From UBA12481 sp942493265 (GTDB lineage Bacteria > Bacteroidota > Bacteroidia > Bacteroidales > UBA12481), in contig OW818688.1 of the NCBI GenBank assembly GCA_942493265.1, forward strand, positions 620,001-684,000: a stretch of 64,000 bases of DNA, given 5' to 3'. The translations under genes were made by a program, and so were the position numbers. How positions within the stretch are numbered: position 1 is the first letter of the stretch; each line of letters starts with the position of its first letter. Under the pieces are notes generated by a model. That model was not told where the DNA came from. It searched no databases and saw only the letters and a program-made list of their open reading frames with translations. Below are positions 24,071-33,960 of the stretch, piece by piece.

Positions 24071-26614
24071 TATTTCTTTTATTGGCTCCTGATCTATAGT
24101 CAGGATTACGATGAACCGGTCGCCTGTATCGGCAATAGAAAGGGTATGTTTCCCGGGGTAAATGTGAATCAGCCGCTGCCTCACATTCCCGATCCCGATC
24201 CCGAAACCTTTTTCTTTATAGAATGCTTCAAAATTCCTGTCAACCGAATTATCAATCACAAATTGAAACTTATCATCCTGAAGCTGAAAATTCACTTTTA
24301 ATTCCGATACACTATTGGGATTAATTCCGTGTTTAAATGCATTTTCCACAAACGGGATCATCAGCATCGGTGCAATCATAAAATTCTGGTCGTCCCCGAT
24401 ACTATCTACAATATCAATTTTATGTTCCACTGAACTCCGGATAGCCTGCAGATTGATATAATCCCGGATATAATTAATTTCATTTTTCACCGGAATCTTT
24501 TCCTTTTGCATGTCATCCACAAGATATCGCATTAAATTGGCCAGTTTTGCAATATATTCAGCCGTTTTGGCATTATTTTCCTTTAAAGCGAATGCATACA
24601 AGGTATTTAATGAATTAAACAGAAAATGAGGATTTACCTGTGAGCGGAGTTGCTGAAGTTCGGCTTCCTTGTTGCGGAACAGCTTAAACCCGGTGCTCTT
24701 ATCAGCCAGCTGACGCTTAATAAAAACATAAAGCAGCGAAGGGATTACAACCGCCTGCATGGCAATGGCAGTAATCACCAGGATTTGGTCGGGCCGGATC
24801 AATAATTCGTCGAAATTAATTTGAATTCCCAACCCGGCGGTAATCTGATACAATTCAATTAAGCCCTTTGCATAAAGGAGCAGTGCGGTTACTGCCAATA
24901 GTCCGGCCCAGGCGGCAATATATCTCAAAAACTTCCTCCTGAACAGATAGCGGGGAATTAAAACGAAGGTCTGAACATAGAATATGGCCAACCCCAGAAT
25001 GATTATAAAAGAAGCAGTTGCCTGGCTATGAAACCGCATTCCATTAACAATCAGCACCAACAGGGCAATCATCAGAAATACCACATGAAACAATGCCTCA
25101 GGATTTACCAGATTTCCCTTGAAAAGGTAACTGAATCCCCTCCCTTTTTTAATTAATTGATTTAAATAATAATTAAAAAACGCAAATGGAACCAGCACAA
25201 TCCAACTGATCGTGAAAATTCCAATCGATTCACCCAATGCCAGCTGGAAGCGATCGTGCCTGGGATTCCAGCTGAAATAGTAACTCAACGGGACCAATAT
25301 ACATAAAAAGGCCGCTGATACTACCACCAATAATATTGAATATCCCGGAAACCTCTTTGTTATGAACCATCGCGGAATCAGCCAGTATATCTGAACACCC
25401 AGGAAAATCAAAAATGTGATTATCAGAAGCAAACCAAACAATTTACCCTCCCCTATCAATGCAACGATAAAGAAGGCCGTCAGGAGATAAACAATCAGAC
25501 GTACCATCCGCTCCGGACTTATCTGTATATTTCTCTTTAATAAATAATTACGGATCAAATATAAAACTGAAACCAGCAGTGCGAGGAAGGCAAAAGTTGC
25601 CATGAATTCTTGAACAAACCCCACTATAACCCGATAATCAGCCGAATTCCTGCTTTTAGCCGGAATATCCACAGATTCCAATAATTTAATCAGATTACTA
25701 TCATCAGTACTTCTTACAAAATAGTCTCTCAGGATTGACTTTTTCTGATTACCACGGGTATTGGAAATTACAGTGTTAATCTGGGAATAGGAACAATAAG
25801 TTCGCGGCAAGCCTTTCAATTCCGCGTTGATCAGATCCAGCCGGTTTTGCAGGGTTGATCTGTTCTCTATCGAGCGCATCCGGTAACCAACATAATCAAT
25901 GATAAACTGCCGGTACTCCCTGTAATTTACCAGTGCTTCATTGTCCGACAGATTTACCTGCAACAATACTTCAGCCACCCGGTTCTGATAATCGGATTCA
26001 TCAACAGATTCGTACCCGCCGGGGATTACCAGATCTGCATAATACTCATAATTAATCCTGGATTTTTCAAATTGCACAAAACCGGGGTCCAGTTGTCCCG
26101 CCGAATCTGCAGAATTCAGGAATGCAAGCTTGGCATTCCTCAACCCCGTCCAGGAACGGAAAAGCAACGAATCGCGGTAATCATGGCTGCGCTGAATCTC
26201 ATTCCGCCGGTTCTCCGGGAATTCCAGCTGATACTGTTTTAAATAGGTGTTGATGCCGGCCGCCTTGCCGTTAAATACGGAGGTGCTGTCCATTCGTCCA
26301 TAACTGAATTCCGTTTGGAGGGTATCGCCGGGCGACAATTGAATTTTCTGTCCCTCATTATTGAATCCGAGCCGGCAGCTGGTATAAGGCCGGACGATAA
26401 TGCCGGTTGAAAACGAAAAGGTGCTGTCGGGGTTGATATCAGTCGCCAGAGTTGTTTCCTCCTCGGTCATGGTGGCGGTATTGAAATTATAAACCAGCAG
26501 GATCACCTTTTTGCCTGGTTTATTCAGGACTTTACCGGTGATAACCGTTTGCACCTGAGCAAAAAGGGTAGCTGAGATGAAGAATGCTGCGAGTATTAAA
26601 ATTATTCTTTTCAT
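24059..26614 (-). CDS. LytS-type sensor histidine kinase with N-terminal periplasmic domain
   Basis: The 851-residue protein has a signal peptide (to about ATLFAQ) and an extracytoplasmic region of about 330 residues. Its first ~90 residues (TVITGKVLNKPGKKVILL and following) resemble the DUF4369 domain of Bacteroidota thioredoxin-like lipoproteins. About nine membrane segments follow, then the His_kinase domain (QVNPHFLFNSLNTLY, phospho-His about 660) and an ATPase domain (FVENAFKHG, GFGIGIGNVRQRL). It should phosphorylate the LytTR regulator downstream. The last residues ARG and the stop come from the adjacent palindromic repeat. Confidence 0.9.
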   Translation of the reverse strand: MKRIILILAAFFISATLFAQVQTVITGKVLNKPGKKVILLVYNFNTATMTEEETTLATDINPDSTFSFSTGIIVRPYTSCRLGFNNEGQKIQLSPGDTLQTEFSYGRMDSTSVFNGKAAGINTYLKQYQLEFPENRRNEIQRSHDYRDSLLFRSWTGLRNAKLAFLNSADSAGQLDPGFVQFEKSRINYEYYADLVIPGGYESVDESDYQNRVAEVLLQVNLSDNEALVNYREYRQFIIDYVGYRMRSIENRSTLQNRLDLINAELKGLPRTYCSYSQINTVISNTRGNQKKSILRDYFVRSTDDSNLIKLLESVDIPAKSRNSADYRVIVGFVQEFMATFAFLALLVSVLYLIRNYLLKRNIQISPERMVRLIVYLLTAFFIVALIGEGKLFGLLLIITFLIFLGVQIYWLIPRWFITKRFPGYSILLVVVSAAFLCILVPLSYYFSWNPRHDRFQLALGESIGIFTISWIVLVPFAFFNYYLNQLIKKGRGFSYLFKGNLVNPEALFHVVFLMIALLVLIVNGMRFHSQATASFIIILGLAIFYVQTFVLIPRYLFRRKFLRYIAAWAGLLAVTALLLYAKGLIELYQITAGLGIQINFDELLIRPDQILVITAIAMQAVVIPSLLYVFIKRQLADKSTGFKLFRNKEAELQQLRSQVNPHFLFNSLNTLYAFALKENNAKTAEYIAKLANLMRYLVDDMQKEKIPVKNEINYIRDYINLQAIRSSVEHKIDIVDSIGDDQNFMIAPMLMIPFVENAFKHGINPNSVSELKVNFQLQDDKFQFVIDNSVDRNFEAFYKEKGFGIGIGNVRQRLIHIYPGKHTLSIADTGDRFIVILTIDQEPIKEIARG

Positions 26615-26659
26615 AAATTCACTTATTAATCATGGAATTTGGATTGACGGGATAAGGGA

Positions 26660-27430
26660 TCAGCGTATTATTTCGATCGGGAGTTTCTCCTCAATGATGA
26701 CACCGTTTTTGATTGACAGGTAATAGGAATTGCTTTCATTATTAAGGCTGACAGCCTTTTGGAATTTACCATTGACAAAAAGGATCCCTGACAGGTCATC
26801 GCACCCATACCCCGGAAGCATTGATCCATTGAGAATTTTCTCCTGGTACATACTCTTTCGGATTGGTGTACCTGAATAATGCGGACACTGGCTAAATTTC
26901 AGGAAAGAGAGTCCGTTTACGATACTGAATTCCTTTGGCCGCGAATCACTAATTCCGTTATCGAACCAGCAGATTGAACCGGCGCTGCCTCCGGCCAGGA
27001 TGATTCCTTTATCCAGGCATTTCTGTAAAACGGTGTCGATTCCCTGGGCTTTCCAAATGGCCATCATATTTAATGTATTACCTCCACCAACAACAATGGC
27101 ATCCATTCCAGTCAGGATTTCCTCAAATGACTGGGTGTCATAAGCCGAGCTGGGCCATGACTGCAGGATATATGGCACCAATGGCAACTCACGGCATATC
27201 ATGTAAAAATAATTCATGTTATAAATATTGTCGGCACTGGCGGTTGGAACATAACAGACTTTTGGACGGGGTTTTCCAGTCAGCTCTCCCACATACTTGA
27301 CAAAAAATCGGTTGATGTCGCCGCCAAAGGCAAAGATCACCTGATTGGGCGAATTGGGTTTCACATTATTCTGACAATTAGCCGAAATTGACAGCCAGAT
27401 TAATACAATAAATGCAAGATGTTTTTTCAT
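26660..27430 (-). CDS. Peptidase S51 (dipeptidase E/cyanophycinase-like), secreted
   Basis: Started at ATG 27428-27430 (MKKHLAFIVLIWLSISANC) it has 256 residues with a signal peptide, possibly of lipoprotein type. The class I amidotransferase-like fold of S51 is shown by VVGGGNTLNM, the nucleophile elbow GGSAGSICW (Ser) and the His in CPHYSG. S51 enzymes cleave alpha-aspartyl dipeptides or cyanophycin; which applies cannot be told, and export is less common than cytoplasmic location. It is transcribed ahead of the LytS gene with a 45-bp gap. Confidence 0.88.
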   Translation of the reverse strand: MKKHLAFIVLIWLSISANCQNNVKPNSPNQVIFAFGGDINRFFVKYVGELTGKPRPKVCYVPTASADNIYNMNYFYMICRELPLVPYILQSWPSSAYDTQSFEEILTGMDAIVVGGGNTLNMMAIWKAQGIDTVLQKCLDKGIILAGGSAGSICWFDNGISDSRPKEFSIVNGLSFLKFSQCPHYSGTPIRKSMYQEKILNGSMLPGYGCDDLSGILFVNGKFQKAVSLNNESNSYYLSIKNGVIIEEKLPIEIIR

Positions 27431-27514
27431 TAGATTATTATTTCGGCTCAAAGTTGCATTCAAGACAACCTTAAGCCAAAATAATGTGATGGAATCGGGA
27501 AATGAAGGGATGGT

Positions 27515-28729
27515 TTACAAATCCCGGAGTTTTCCCACTATTAAAACGGGGTTATCGTTTTCACTCACTGTGGTCAGGACATGCTCCATCCGGGTTTTCA
27601 GCTCCTTTGGAATATCCGGCACTTTCGATATAGAATCGGCAATTTCGCGCAGGTCGAGCGCCTGGTAAGTCATTGTAACCAATCCGTTATGATGAAATTG
27701 GGTGTAAAACTTTTCATTACTTCCGAGGAAATCGTTATTAATCTGCCCGATCAGACTGGTGCGATTCGTTTTAGTATTAAAAATAAAATTTTCGCGGTCA
27801 GTATACTCAGCGCGGTTCCGCCCATAATTTTGATCAAAGGCAACCGATTTCACGGTTGCCATATATCCCTGGAACATATGATCATTTACTGGAATCATTC
27901 CGAGATATCCATTTCCAACTTTTTCCTCAAGATAGGCTCTGCCCGTTTCGGTACTAAGGATTGCCACGGGGTTTAGCTCCTGACCTTCGACCTGCCACAA
28001 GGTATCCTGCACGAAGTTATAGTACATAAAGATTTTGTCGTTGGCCATCTGGATGGAAGCATCGGTAATTCCGAGCGGGTTGGTCTTTTTTATTTCCCAT
28101 AATAACCTGCCGGTGGTCGTCTGGCAAAACAGCGGACAATCGGATTTGCCTCCTCTCACCTGCATCGTGGTGATATACATGATACTGTCGTTTCGGACAA
28201 TGATATCCCGGATTCCGATTTCGGGCCCTTTGTGCATGATTGGAATGTTTTGAAAATGACCGGTTTTGATATCATAAACGATCATCCGGTCAGTCATCAG
28301 TGCAAAATCGGTCACATACAGTTTATCGTTTTTTTCATCCACGAAAATATTCCGGTTGGGATCCATCAGCTCACCGGGGCCTTTGCCGTGCGAAGCCAGT
28401 ATCCTGACAAATTTTCCGTTCTGATCGAACATCAGGATACCTTTATTGATGGTTGAAATCAGTATATATTCTTTCCCAACATACACTCTCATCGTGTAAT
28501 CAAACATGCACTGATCATTGGTTTCCAATGGAATGAAGCGGATATCCTCCAGCCAGTCGGTGAGTTTCACCTCCGTTTTATCACTGATTTTATCGGCATG
28601 AATGACCGGAACTTTATCCTTTCCAATTGTGGTCAAAACAACCGAATCATCCTTTGGGGCGGATGTACAGGCAAAAACCAGCATTAAAAGGGTAAATGCA
28701 GGGAAATAAAACCTTGAATGTGAAAACAT
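27515..28729 (-). CDS. 6-bladed beta-propeller lipoprotein
   Basis: The 404-residue lipoprotein (lipobox LVFAC) is built from propeller blades with the family signature GKFVRILASHGKGPGEL and a repeated pattern of NDKLYVTD / DKIFMYYN strands. This Bacteroides-type family (DUF4934/BF3324-like) is common and its function is unknown; ligand binding at the cell surface is likely. No enzymatic motif is seen. The neighbours on the same strand (peptidase S51, amidotransferase) give no clear pathway. Confidence 0.85.
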   Translation of the reverse strand: MFSHSRFYFPAFTLLMLVFACTSAPKDDSVVLTTIGKDKVPVIHADKISDKTEVKLTDWLEDIRFIPLETNDQCMFDYTMRVYVGKEYILISTINKGILMFDQNGKFVRILASHGKGPGELMDPNRNIFVDEKNDKLYVTDFALMTDRMIVYDIKTGHFQNIPIMHKGPEIGIRDIIVRNDSIMYITTMQVRGGKSDCPLFCQTTTGRLLWEIKKTNPLGITDASIQMANDKIFMYYNFVQDTLWQVEGQELNPVAILSTETGRAYLEEKVGNGYLGMIPVNDHMFQGYMATVKSVAFDQNYGRNRAEYTDRENFIFNTKTNRTSLIGQINNDFLGSNEKFYTQFHHNGLVTMTYQALDLREIADSISKVPDIPKELKTRMEHVLTTVSENDNPVLIVGKLRDL

Positions 28730-28798
28730 GGTGATTGGGTTTGATTGGTTGCCTAAAGATATCAGACAAAAAAGGATAAAGCAAATGCAATTCCTTTT

Positions 28799-29491
28799 TT
28801 ATCTGTTCTTTAAGAACCGAACCATCCAGGCCGCAACTTCTTCACTGTGCACCGGTTGCCCGAGGCTTTTTATAGCTGCGCACGACATCACGGGATCCAG
28901 TATTTTTGCATTGGCCTCAATAAGTTTGCGCTCAAAATCAACCGAGAATTCAGGATGCCCCTGAATCCCCAGCATGTTTTTTCCGATCAGGATGATTGCG
29001 TTCGGGCAGAGAGGTGACCGTGCGATCAATCTGGCATGGGGAGGCAATTCAACAACCTGGTCCTGACACGACATCAGCAGGTTTGCCTTCGGGATCCAGG
29101 GATTCATCCAGGGCTCGCGTTCGATCATTTCTGACTCATGGACTCCAATACACCAGCCGGTTGCGGCCTTCTTTACCATTCCGCCCAATGCTGCCCCAAT
29201 CATCTGATGACCGAAACAAACTCCGATGCACGGATTTCCGGATTCGGCAATTTCCCGGGTGAATTTTTTCAGTTCGTGGATCCAGGGAACATCGTCATAT
29301 ACGGAAAGCCTGGATCCGCTGATGATCCACGCATCGCACTCAAAGGGTCCGCCGGGGAATTTTCCATCACAGACATAATAATCGGTGAATTCGAACCCGG
29401 GTAATATCCTCCTGAACATTTCAGGATAACTGCCGTCGGGATGATTCAGCTCCTCACGGGCATGATCGCAAATAAGTATTCCTACTTCCAT
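28799..29491 (-). CDS. Class I glutamine amidotransferase-like protein
   Basis: The 230-residue cytoplasmic protein has the GATase1 nucleophile Cys in GVCFGHQMIG and the catalytic His in GIQGHPEFS. It resembles stand-alone GMP-synthase-like amidotransferases, some of which hydrolyse gamma-glutamyl amides. No synthetase partner is nearby, so a hydrolase role on a small gamma-glutamyl compound is the simplest inference. It is divergent from the kelch lipoprotein gene. Confidence 0.88.
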   Translation of the reverse strand: MEVGILICDHAREELNHPDGSYPEMFRRILPGFEFTDYYVCDGKFPGGPFECDAWIISGSRLSVYDDVPWIHELKKFTREIAESGNPCIGVCFGHQMIGAALGGMVKKAATGWCIGVHESEMIEREPWMNPWIPKANLLMSCQDQVVELPPHARLIARSPLCPNAIILIGKNMLGIQGHPEFSVDFERKLIEANAKILDPVMSCAAIKSLGQPVHSEEVAAWMVRFLKNR

Positions 29492-29607
29492 CTCTGCAGC
29501 TGTTTTTGATACATTTTTAGTTACACAGTTATCAAAATAAACAACATCTATTTCGGATCCGACCGATCATTTGATACTTTTTTACAAAGAAGGTCGAGTC
29601 ATAAAAT

Positions 29608-29615
29608 TATCTTTG
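29608..29615 (+). promoter_or_regulatory. TAxxTTTG promoter element before kelch lipoprotein gene
   Basis: TATCTTTG matches the -7 consensus and is followed by the same ACCCC as before the cold-shock gene. A clear -33 TTTG is missing. The leader would be very short, about 15 nt. Confidence 0.5.
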
Positions 29616-29631
29616 ACCCCCTAAAATAGCA

Positions 29632-30807
29632 ATGAATATGAAGCACAGAATCATTTATATCGTTTTTATTGTTCTCACGGTATTTTTCACAGCCTGTGAG
29701 TTCATCTCATTCGAGGAGTATGAAATCCCTCCATACGATGGTGATTTCACCTGGACCCAGGTGACAGATAATGCGCAATGGTCTAACAGGATGGACTTTC
29801 CGGCGGTTGCCTATAAAAGTAAACTCTGGGTTTTTGGTGGCTATTTTTCCGGCGTCACCAAGGGCGATCCTTATCACGAAGATGTGTGGAGCTCCGCTGA
29901 CGGTAAAACCTGGGAACAGGTACAGGACAGCGCACCCTGGATGGGTCGGCGGGGCCACACGGTAACGGTTTTCGATGATGGCACCGGAGAGGCGATGTTC
30001 CTCATCGGTGGGTTTTCAGTGAATGAATCTACGGGCTATCGTCAATACAATAATGATGTATGGAAATCGACTGACGGGGCAAGCTGGGTACTGATCAAGG
30101 AGAGAGTATACCCACATCTTGACTCACTTGACTCCTTTAACGATTGGTTTCCAAGGATGAATCATTCAGTTGTTGTGGCCACGCATGGCGGCACAAAATA
30201 TATGTACCTGATCGGGGGCAGCACCATGCTTGAATCGGGCAGTGCCCGGTATGCAACCAAATATTTCAATGATGTGTGGAGGTCGGCCGATGGAATCAGC
30301 TGGGAGAACATGCACAGTAAAGATTTCGGTATCCGGGCAGGACATGCTGCCACGGTTGATCCTGCAAACGGTACCATTTACGTGCAGGGTGGCAACCATG
30401 GTATCATTTTCGAGGCTGAGTACGGTCAGAGTCGTCCCATCCGCGATTGGACCTGGCTTTGGAGCTCGCCCGACGGGGTACACTGGGTTGCGGAAAACGA
30501 TACTGCAGAATTCAACCAGCTATACCTGAACAGGGCCGAACATCAGATGGCTTTCTATAACAACACCTTATATACGTTTCCGGGATGCACCAACTCATCC
30601 ATGCACTTTCATTTTGCCCTCCCCGATTATGTAACCATCTGGAAAAAAGAAGAAGGGAATATGTGGTCGATTGATTCAAACGGATCAGAAACGGATGCAC
30701 GGTACTCGTATGGATTTGTTGAATACAACCATAAGATCTGGATTCTGGGCGGCGACACCAATAAAAATGGTCCGTCGAATGATGTGTGGTATGCCGAAAT
30801 CAAGTAA
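29632..30807 (+). CDS. Kelch-repeat lipoprotein
   Basis: The 391-residue lipoprotein (lipobox VFFTAC) contains at least five kelch-like blades, seen as repeated W-x-x-GG strands: KLWVFGGYFSG, AMFLIGGFSVN, YMYLIGGSTM, IWILGGDTN, each with a DVW(S/K)S-D-G turn. It would fold as a propeller on the outer membrane. There is no catalytic signature. The DUF1207 gene follows after 4 bp and is probably co-expressed. Confidence 0.87.
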   Translation: MNMKHRIIYIVFIVLTVFFTACEFISFEEYEIPPYDGDFTWTQVTDNAQWSNRMDFPAVAYKSKLWVFGGYFSGVTKGDPYHEDVWSSADGKTWEQVQDSAPWMGRRGHTVTVFDDGTGEAMFLIGGFSVNESTGYRQYNNDVWKSTDGASWVLIKERVYPHLDSLDSFNDWFPRMNHSVVVATHGGTKYMYLIGGSTMLESGSARYATKYFNDVWRSADGISWENMHSKDFGIRAGHAATVDPANGTIYVQGGNHGIIFEAEYGQSRPIRDWTWLWSSPDGVHWVAENDTAEFNQLYLNRAEHQMAFYNNTLYTFPGCTNSSMHFHFALPDYVTIWKKEEGNMWSIDSNGSETDARYSYGFVEYNHKIWILGGDTNKNGPSNDVWYAEIK

Positions 30808-30811
30808 AACA

Positions 30812-31789
30812 ATGAAAAACATGAAGAAAATCTATATCATTCTGCTGGCACTGCTGCCACTGATTTCAGTCCAGAGCCAGAAAACCGCCCCAAAATTCTC
30901 CTTTTCACTCGGCAAATATGATTTGCAACTGGTTAGTTTTGACCATCTGTACCCCACCTATCTTGCCGATCCGCTGGGAGTCAGATTTGAGGTATCGATC
31001 CAGAACATCAAGTTCAGCGATGTTGATCCCATGGATAAGATCAATACAGGTGGCGGATATCTGGGCAAGCAGGTAATCAACCCCGGGGTTCGTGTTTCAT
31101 TTCTGAAATTCAGTCCGAAAAGCAACCCGAAGCTGGGCATTTCCGTTGATCTGGGCGCTACGATTCCAACCTTTATGAGGGCCGGGAATAACGATCTGAT
31201 CGGGATCGACGGAATATACTATTTTGCTATTGCCGCCAAGCCGGCCGAATGGCTGAGTCTGCGCTTCACAAAGCATCATATTTGCACTCATGTTGGCGAT
31301 GAGTTCACTTTCGTAGGAGTATACTCACCCCTCGATTTTGACCCTAACATCACCGCCCTGCCGGTAAGGGATGACTTTATTGTTTCGGCTGCCGCCAGGC
31401 CACTCTGGTTTCTTCATAATCCTCAATGGGATATCCTGCAGGTGTATGGTGAATTCGGGTTCTTTTTCCCGGGTGTTGATTTTATGGGAACCCGTTCGAA
31501 CAAGCCGCATTATGAGGCCTATTACAATTTTCAGGGAGGTGCTGAGCTGGAATACTATTTCAAAAACCGGAATTTCGGCGGATTCTACAGCGCGGTTAAT
31601 GTAAGTGCATATCAGTTAAACTCTTATGCACCTAATATTTCCGTTACCGGTGGATATCTATTTCCACAGGAACGGGATCACCGCCGGCTGCGCATCGGGT
31701 TGAATTACTATAACGGCCGGTGTTTAAGCAACCAGTTTTACAACCGAAAAGAGAAGTTCGTGGCATTCATCGTGGGGTTTGATATTTAG
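30812..31789 (+). CDS. DUF1207-like outer-membrane protein
   Basis: The 325-residue protein starts at ATG 30812 (MKNMKKIYIILLALLPLISV); a frame that begins earlier overlaps the previous gene. After the signal peptide come many alternating amphipathic strands (GVRFEVSIQ, LGISVDLGATIP, WLSLRFTKHHIC, VYGEFGFFFPG) typical of a small outer-membrane barrel, with resemblance to DUF1207 proteins. Its function is unknown. A weak hairpin (ATGGAA/TTCCAT, 31821-31835) follows the gene. Confidence 0.7.
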   Translation: MKNMKKIYIILLALLPLISVQSQKTAPKFSFSLGKYDLQLVSFDHLYPTYLADPLGVRFEVSIQNIKFSDVDPMDKINTGGGYLGKQVINPGVRVSFLKFSPKSNPKLGISVDLGATIPTFMRAGNNDLIGIDGIYYFAIAAKPAEWLSLRFTKHHICTHVGDEFTFVGVYSPLDFDPNITALPVRDDFIVSAAARPLWFLHNPQWDILQVYGEFGFFFPGVDFMGTRSNKPHYEAYYNFQGGAELEYYFKNRNFGGFYSAVNVSAYQLNSYAPNISVTGGYLFPQERDHRRLRIGLNYYNGRCLSNQFYNRKEKFVAFIVGFDI

Positions 31790-31914
31790 AGAGGCAGACA
31801 CCATCTGAATCGTCCTTATTATGGAATTTTTCCATTTTATGGCAATTCTCAAATTTTTCATTTATCATAATAAGCAGTTAATCTAATAGTTGCGATATTT
31901 TGCAATTGCGGCTC

Positions 31915-31922
31915 TATTTTTG
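31915..31922 (+). promoter_or_regulatory. TAxxTTTG promoter element of the LruC gene pair
   Basis: TATTTTTG fits the -7 consensus and lies 19 nt before the ATG at 31941. A TTTG occurs at 31899-31902, but the 12-nt spacing is too short for a standard -33 box. Confidence 0.45.
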
Positions 31923-31940
31923 CCTATGTTGGACATGATT

Positions 31941-32330
31941 ATGAAAAAATTAATACTTCTTGCGATGGCTGCCGGCTTAGCTGGTGTCCTCCTGACCAGT
32001 TGTGATAAATCCGACACACCGGATACCACTGCGACTCTCGCGACCCTTCAGGCTGATAATGCCTTCTCCTGGACCACCGGAATTTCCGTGGAAATGAAAA
32101 TCACTGGTTTGCCAACAGTATTACCTGTGAGTTCGACCCTTACAATTGCCCTGGAAAATGGTTCCGTGCTTTTCACCCGCCTCCACCAGATGGATCAGGA
32201 CATGACCCTGAATCTGATTGTGCCCTCAAATGAGAAAAAGCTGGTACTGAAATTTGGTTCGGTTTCATACCCGGTAAATATTCTTTCCAACCAGGCAGCC
32301 TTCTCCTTCATACCGGTATTGATCGATTAA
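31941..32330 (+). CDS. Small lipoprotein of unknown function
   Basis: About 129 residues starting at ATG 31941 (MKKLILLAMAAGLAGVLLTSC); ATGs at 31926 and 31935 are alternatives. It is a lipoprotein with lipobox LLTSC, followed by a Thr-rich linker and one beta-rich domain. I recognise no family. It stands 22 bp before the LruC-domain gene and is probably co-transcribed, as small lipoproteins often are with LruC proteins. Confidence 0.7.
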   Translation: MKKLILLAMAAGLAGVLLTSCDKSDTPDTTATLATLQADNAFSWTTGISVEMKITGLPTVLPVSSTLTIALENGSVLFTRLHQMDQDMTLNLIVPSNEKKLVLKFGSVSYPVNILSNQAAFSFIPVLID

Positions 32331-32352
32331 TTCACAATCAAGCAAGATTCAC

Positions 32353-33891
32353 ATGAAAAAACTAATCATAATAGCTGCCCTGACCTCCCTGGTTTTTACT
32401 TCAGGGATCCAGGCACAGGTTAACCTGAACTTCGAATCAGGTAACCGGGCGATCGAACAGGGTAATTGCTGGACCTTTGGAGCCACCACCTATTCCAACC
32501 TGGAATTCCGGATAGCCGGGTCCTGGAGTGGACGAAGCAACCAGTTAAACAGCGATGAAATCAGTTCCAGCTGGATCAAGACACCCTGGATGCTTCCAGG
32601 ATCAGGAAATATAACGATGAAAGCCCGGCTCGACAATGATAATGGCACCAGCCGCGGTATCGTATTCAGCTATATCTCATACGACCCGGCTTCAGCTTCA
32701 GCCTCCAAAGAAGGTACCACAACAACCCTGTACACCTATGATTTCCCGACACCGTTCAGCATTACTATCCGTGATTTAAATATCCCGATACCTGCTGCCA
32801 TATCCAATTCAAACAGCCCCTATAAAATCCAGATCAGCTTCATCGGCAAAAGCGGAAGCAGCCGGATTTTTACTGATAACATCAGTATTCCAGGAACATA
32901 CAGCTCAGATCCGGCCAACGGATGCCTGCCGCTGGTTCAGGTTGCGGATGCAGACAAAGATGGTGTGGAAGATAAAAATGATGCTTATCCGAATGATGCC
33001 AACCGGGCTTATAACAGCTATTACCCATCGCTTTCCCAGTCGGGTTCACTAGCATTCGAAGACCTCTGGCCTGCAAAAGGCGACTTTGATTTCAATGACA
33101 TGGTGGTGGATTACCGGCTCCAAACCGTGACCAATGCTGCAAACAATGTAGTTGAAGTATTTGCGGATTTTACGCTGAAAGCATCAGGCGCCAGTTTTCA
33201 CAATGGTTTTGGATTTCAGCTGGATGGGATTTCACCCAACAAAATAATCAGTGTTACCGGTAATTCGATTGGCTCTTCATCCATTTATTCCTTTGATGGA
33301 AATGGTCTTGAAAGCGGTCAGACTTATGCCACCTGCATTGTTTTCAGCGATTTTTACCGCGTGATGTCGTGGCCGGGATCCGGGAAAGGGATCAATACCG
33401 ACAAACTTTCGCCTTTTGTTCCCCATGAAAATTTAAAGGTTCACCTCACATTCATTGACAATGGCACAGCTGCTCCGGGAGGAACGCTGAAGAATACTGA
33501 GCTGATGCCGGGTGTATTCAACTTCTTTATTGTGACAGAAACCTGGACAGGCGAAACCGTTGAAACAGAAAACGGAACGGTGAGGATAACGAAACCCGAC
33601 CGGGGAAAAGAGATTCATCTGGCCGACCGCGTGCCGACCAGTCTGATGAACCAGAACCTCTTTGGTACTGACGATGATGATTCAAATCCTGCATCAGGAA
33701 AATATTATAAAACGGTCAACAATCTGCCGTGGGCAATCGGTATCCTTCAGGGGTTTGATTATCCGACAGAAAAAACGCCTGTCGATAAAGCCTATACGCA
33801 CTTCCTGGAATGGGCCGCCAGCGCCGGAACTACTTTCACCGACTGGTACTCCAACATATCAGGCTACCGGAATTCCGATAAAATATATTGA
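32353..33891 (+). CDS. LruC-domain (DUF4842) secreted protein
   Basis: The 512-residue protein has a signal peptide (to IQAQ), an N-terminal beta-sandwich (residues 25-185) and a Ca-binding-like acidic segment (DADKDGVEDKNDAYPND). Then comes the LruC domain, whose hallmark is FEDLWPAKGDFDFNDMVVDY, near residue 240. LruC proteins are surface or secreted proteins of Bacteroidota and Leptospira with unknown role. The protein ends without a T9SS signal. A terminator follows within 60 bp. Confidence 0.88.
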   Translation: MKKLIIIAALTSLVFTSGIQAQVNLNFESGNRAIEQGNCWTFGATTYSNLEFRIAGSWSGRSNQLNSDEISSSWIKTPWMLPGSGNITMKARLDNDNGTSRGIVFSYISYDPASASASKEGTTTTLYTYDFPTPFSITIRDLNIPIPAAISNSNSPYKIQISFIGKSGSSRIFTDNISIPGTYSSDPANGCLPLVQVADADKDGVEDKNDAYPNDANRAYNSYYPSLSQSGSLAFEDLWPAKGDFDFNDMVVDYRLQTVTNAANNVVEVFADFTLKASGASFHNGFGFQLDGISPNKIISVTGNSIGSSSIYSFDGNGLESGQTYATCIVFSDFYRVMSWPGSGKGINTDKLSPFVPHENLKVHLTFIDNGTAAPGGTLKNTELMPGVFNFFIVTETWTGETVETENGTVRITKPDRGKEIHLADRVPTSLMNQNLFGTDDDDSNPASGKYYKTVNNLPWAIGILQGFDYPTEKTPVDKAYTHFLEWAASAGTTFTDWYSNISGYRNSDKIY

Positions 33892-33915
33892 TTGGGTGAT
33901 GAGGGGTTTTTGGGT

Positions 33916-33949
33916 AAACCGGTCCTCACGCAGGGGGCCGGTTTTTTTT
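33916..33949 (+). terminator. Terminator after LruC gene
   Basis: Stem AAACCGGTCC / GGGCCGGTTT with a loop around CTCACGCAGG is followed by a run of seven or more T. It separates the LruC gene from the convergent DUF4197 gene. Confidence 0.85.
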
Positions 33950-33960
33950 ATCCCTACGGG

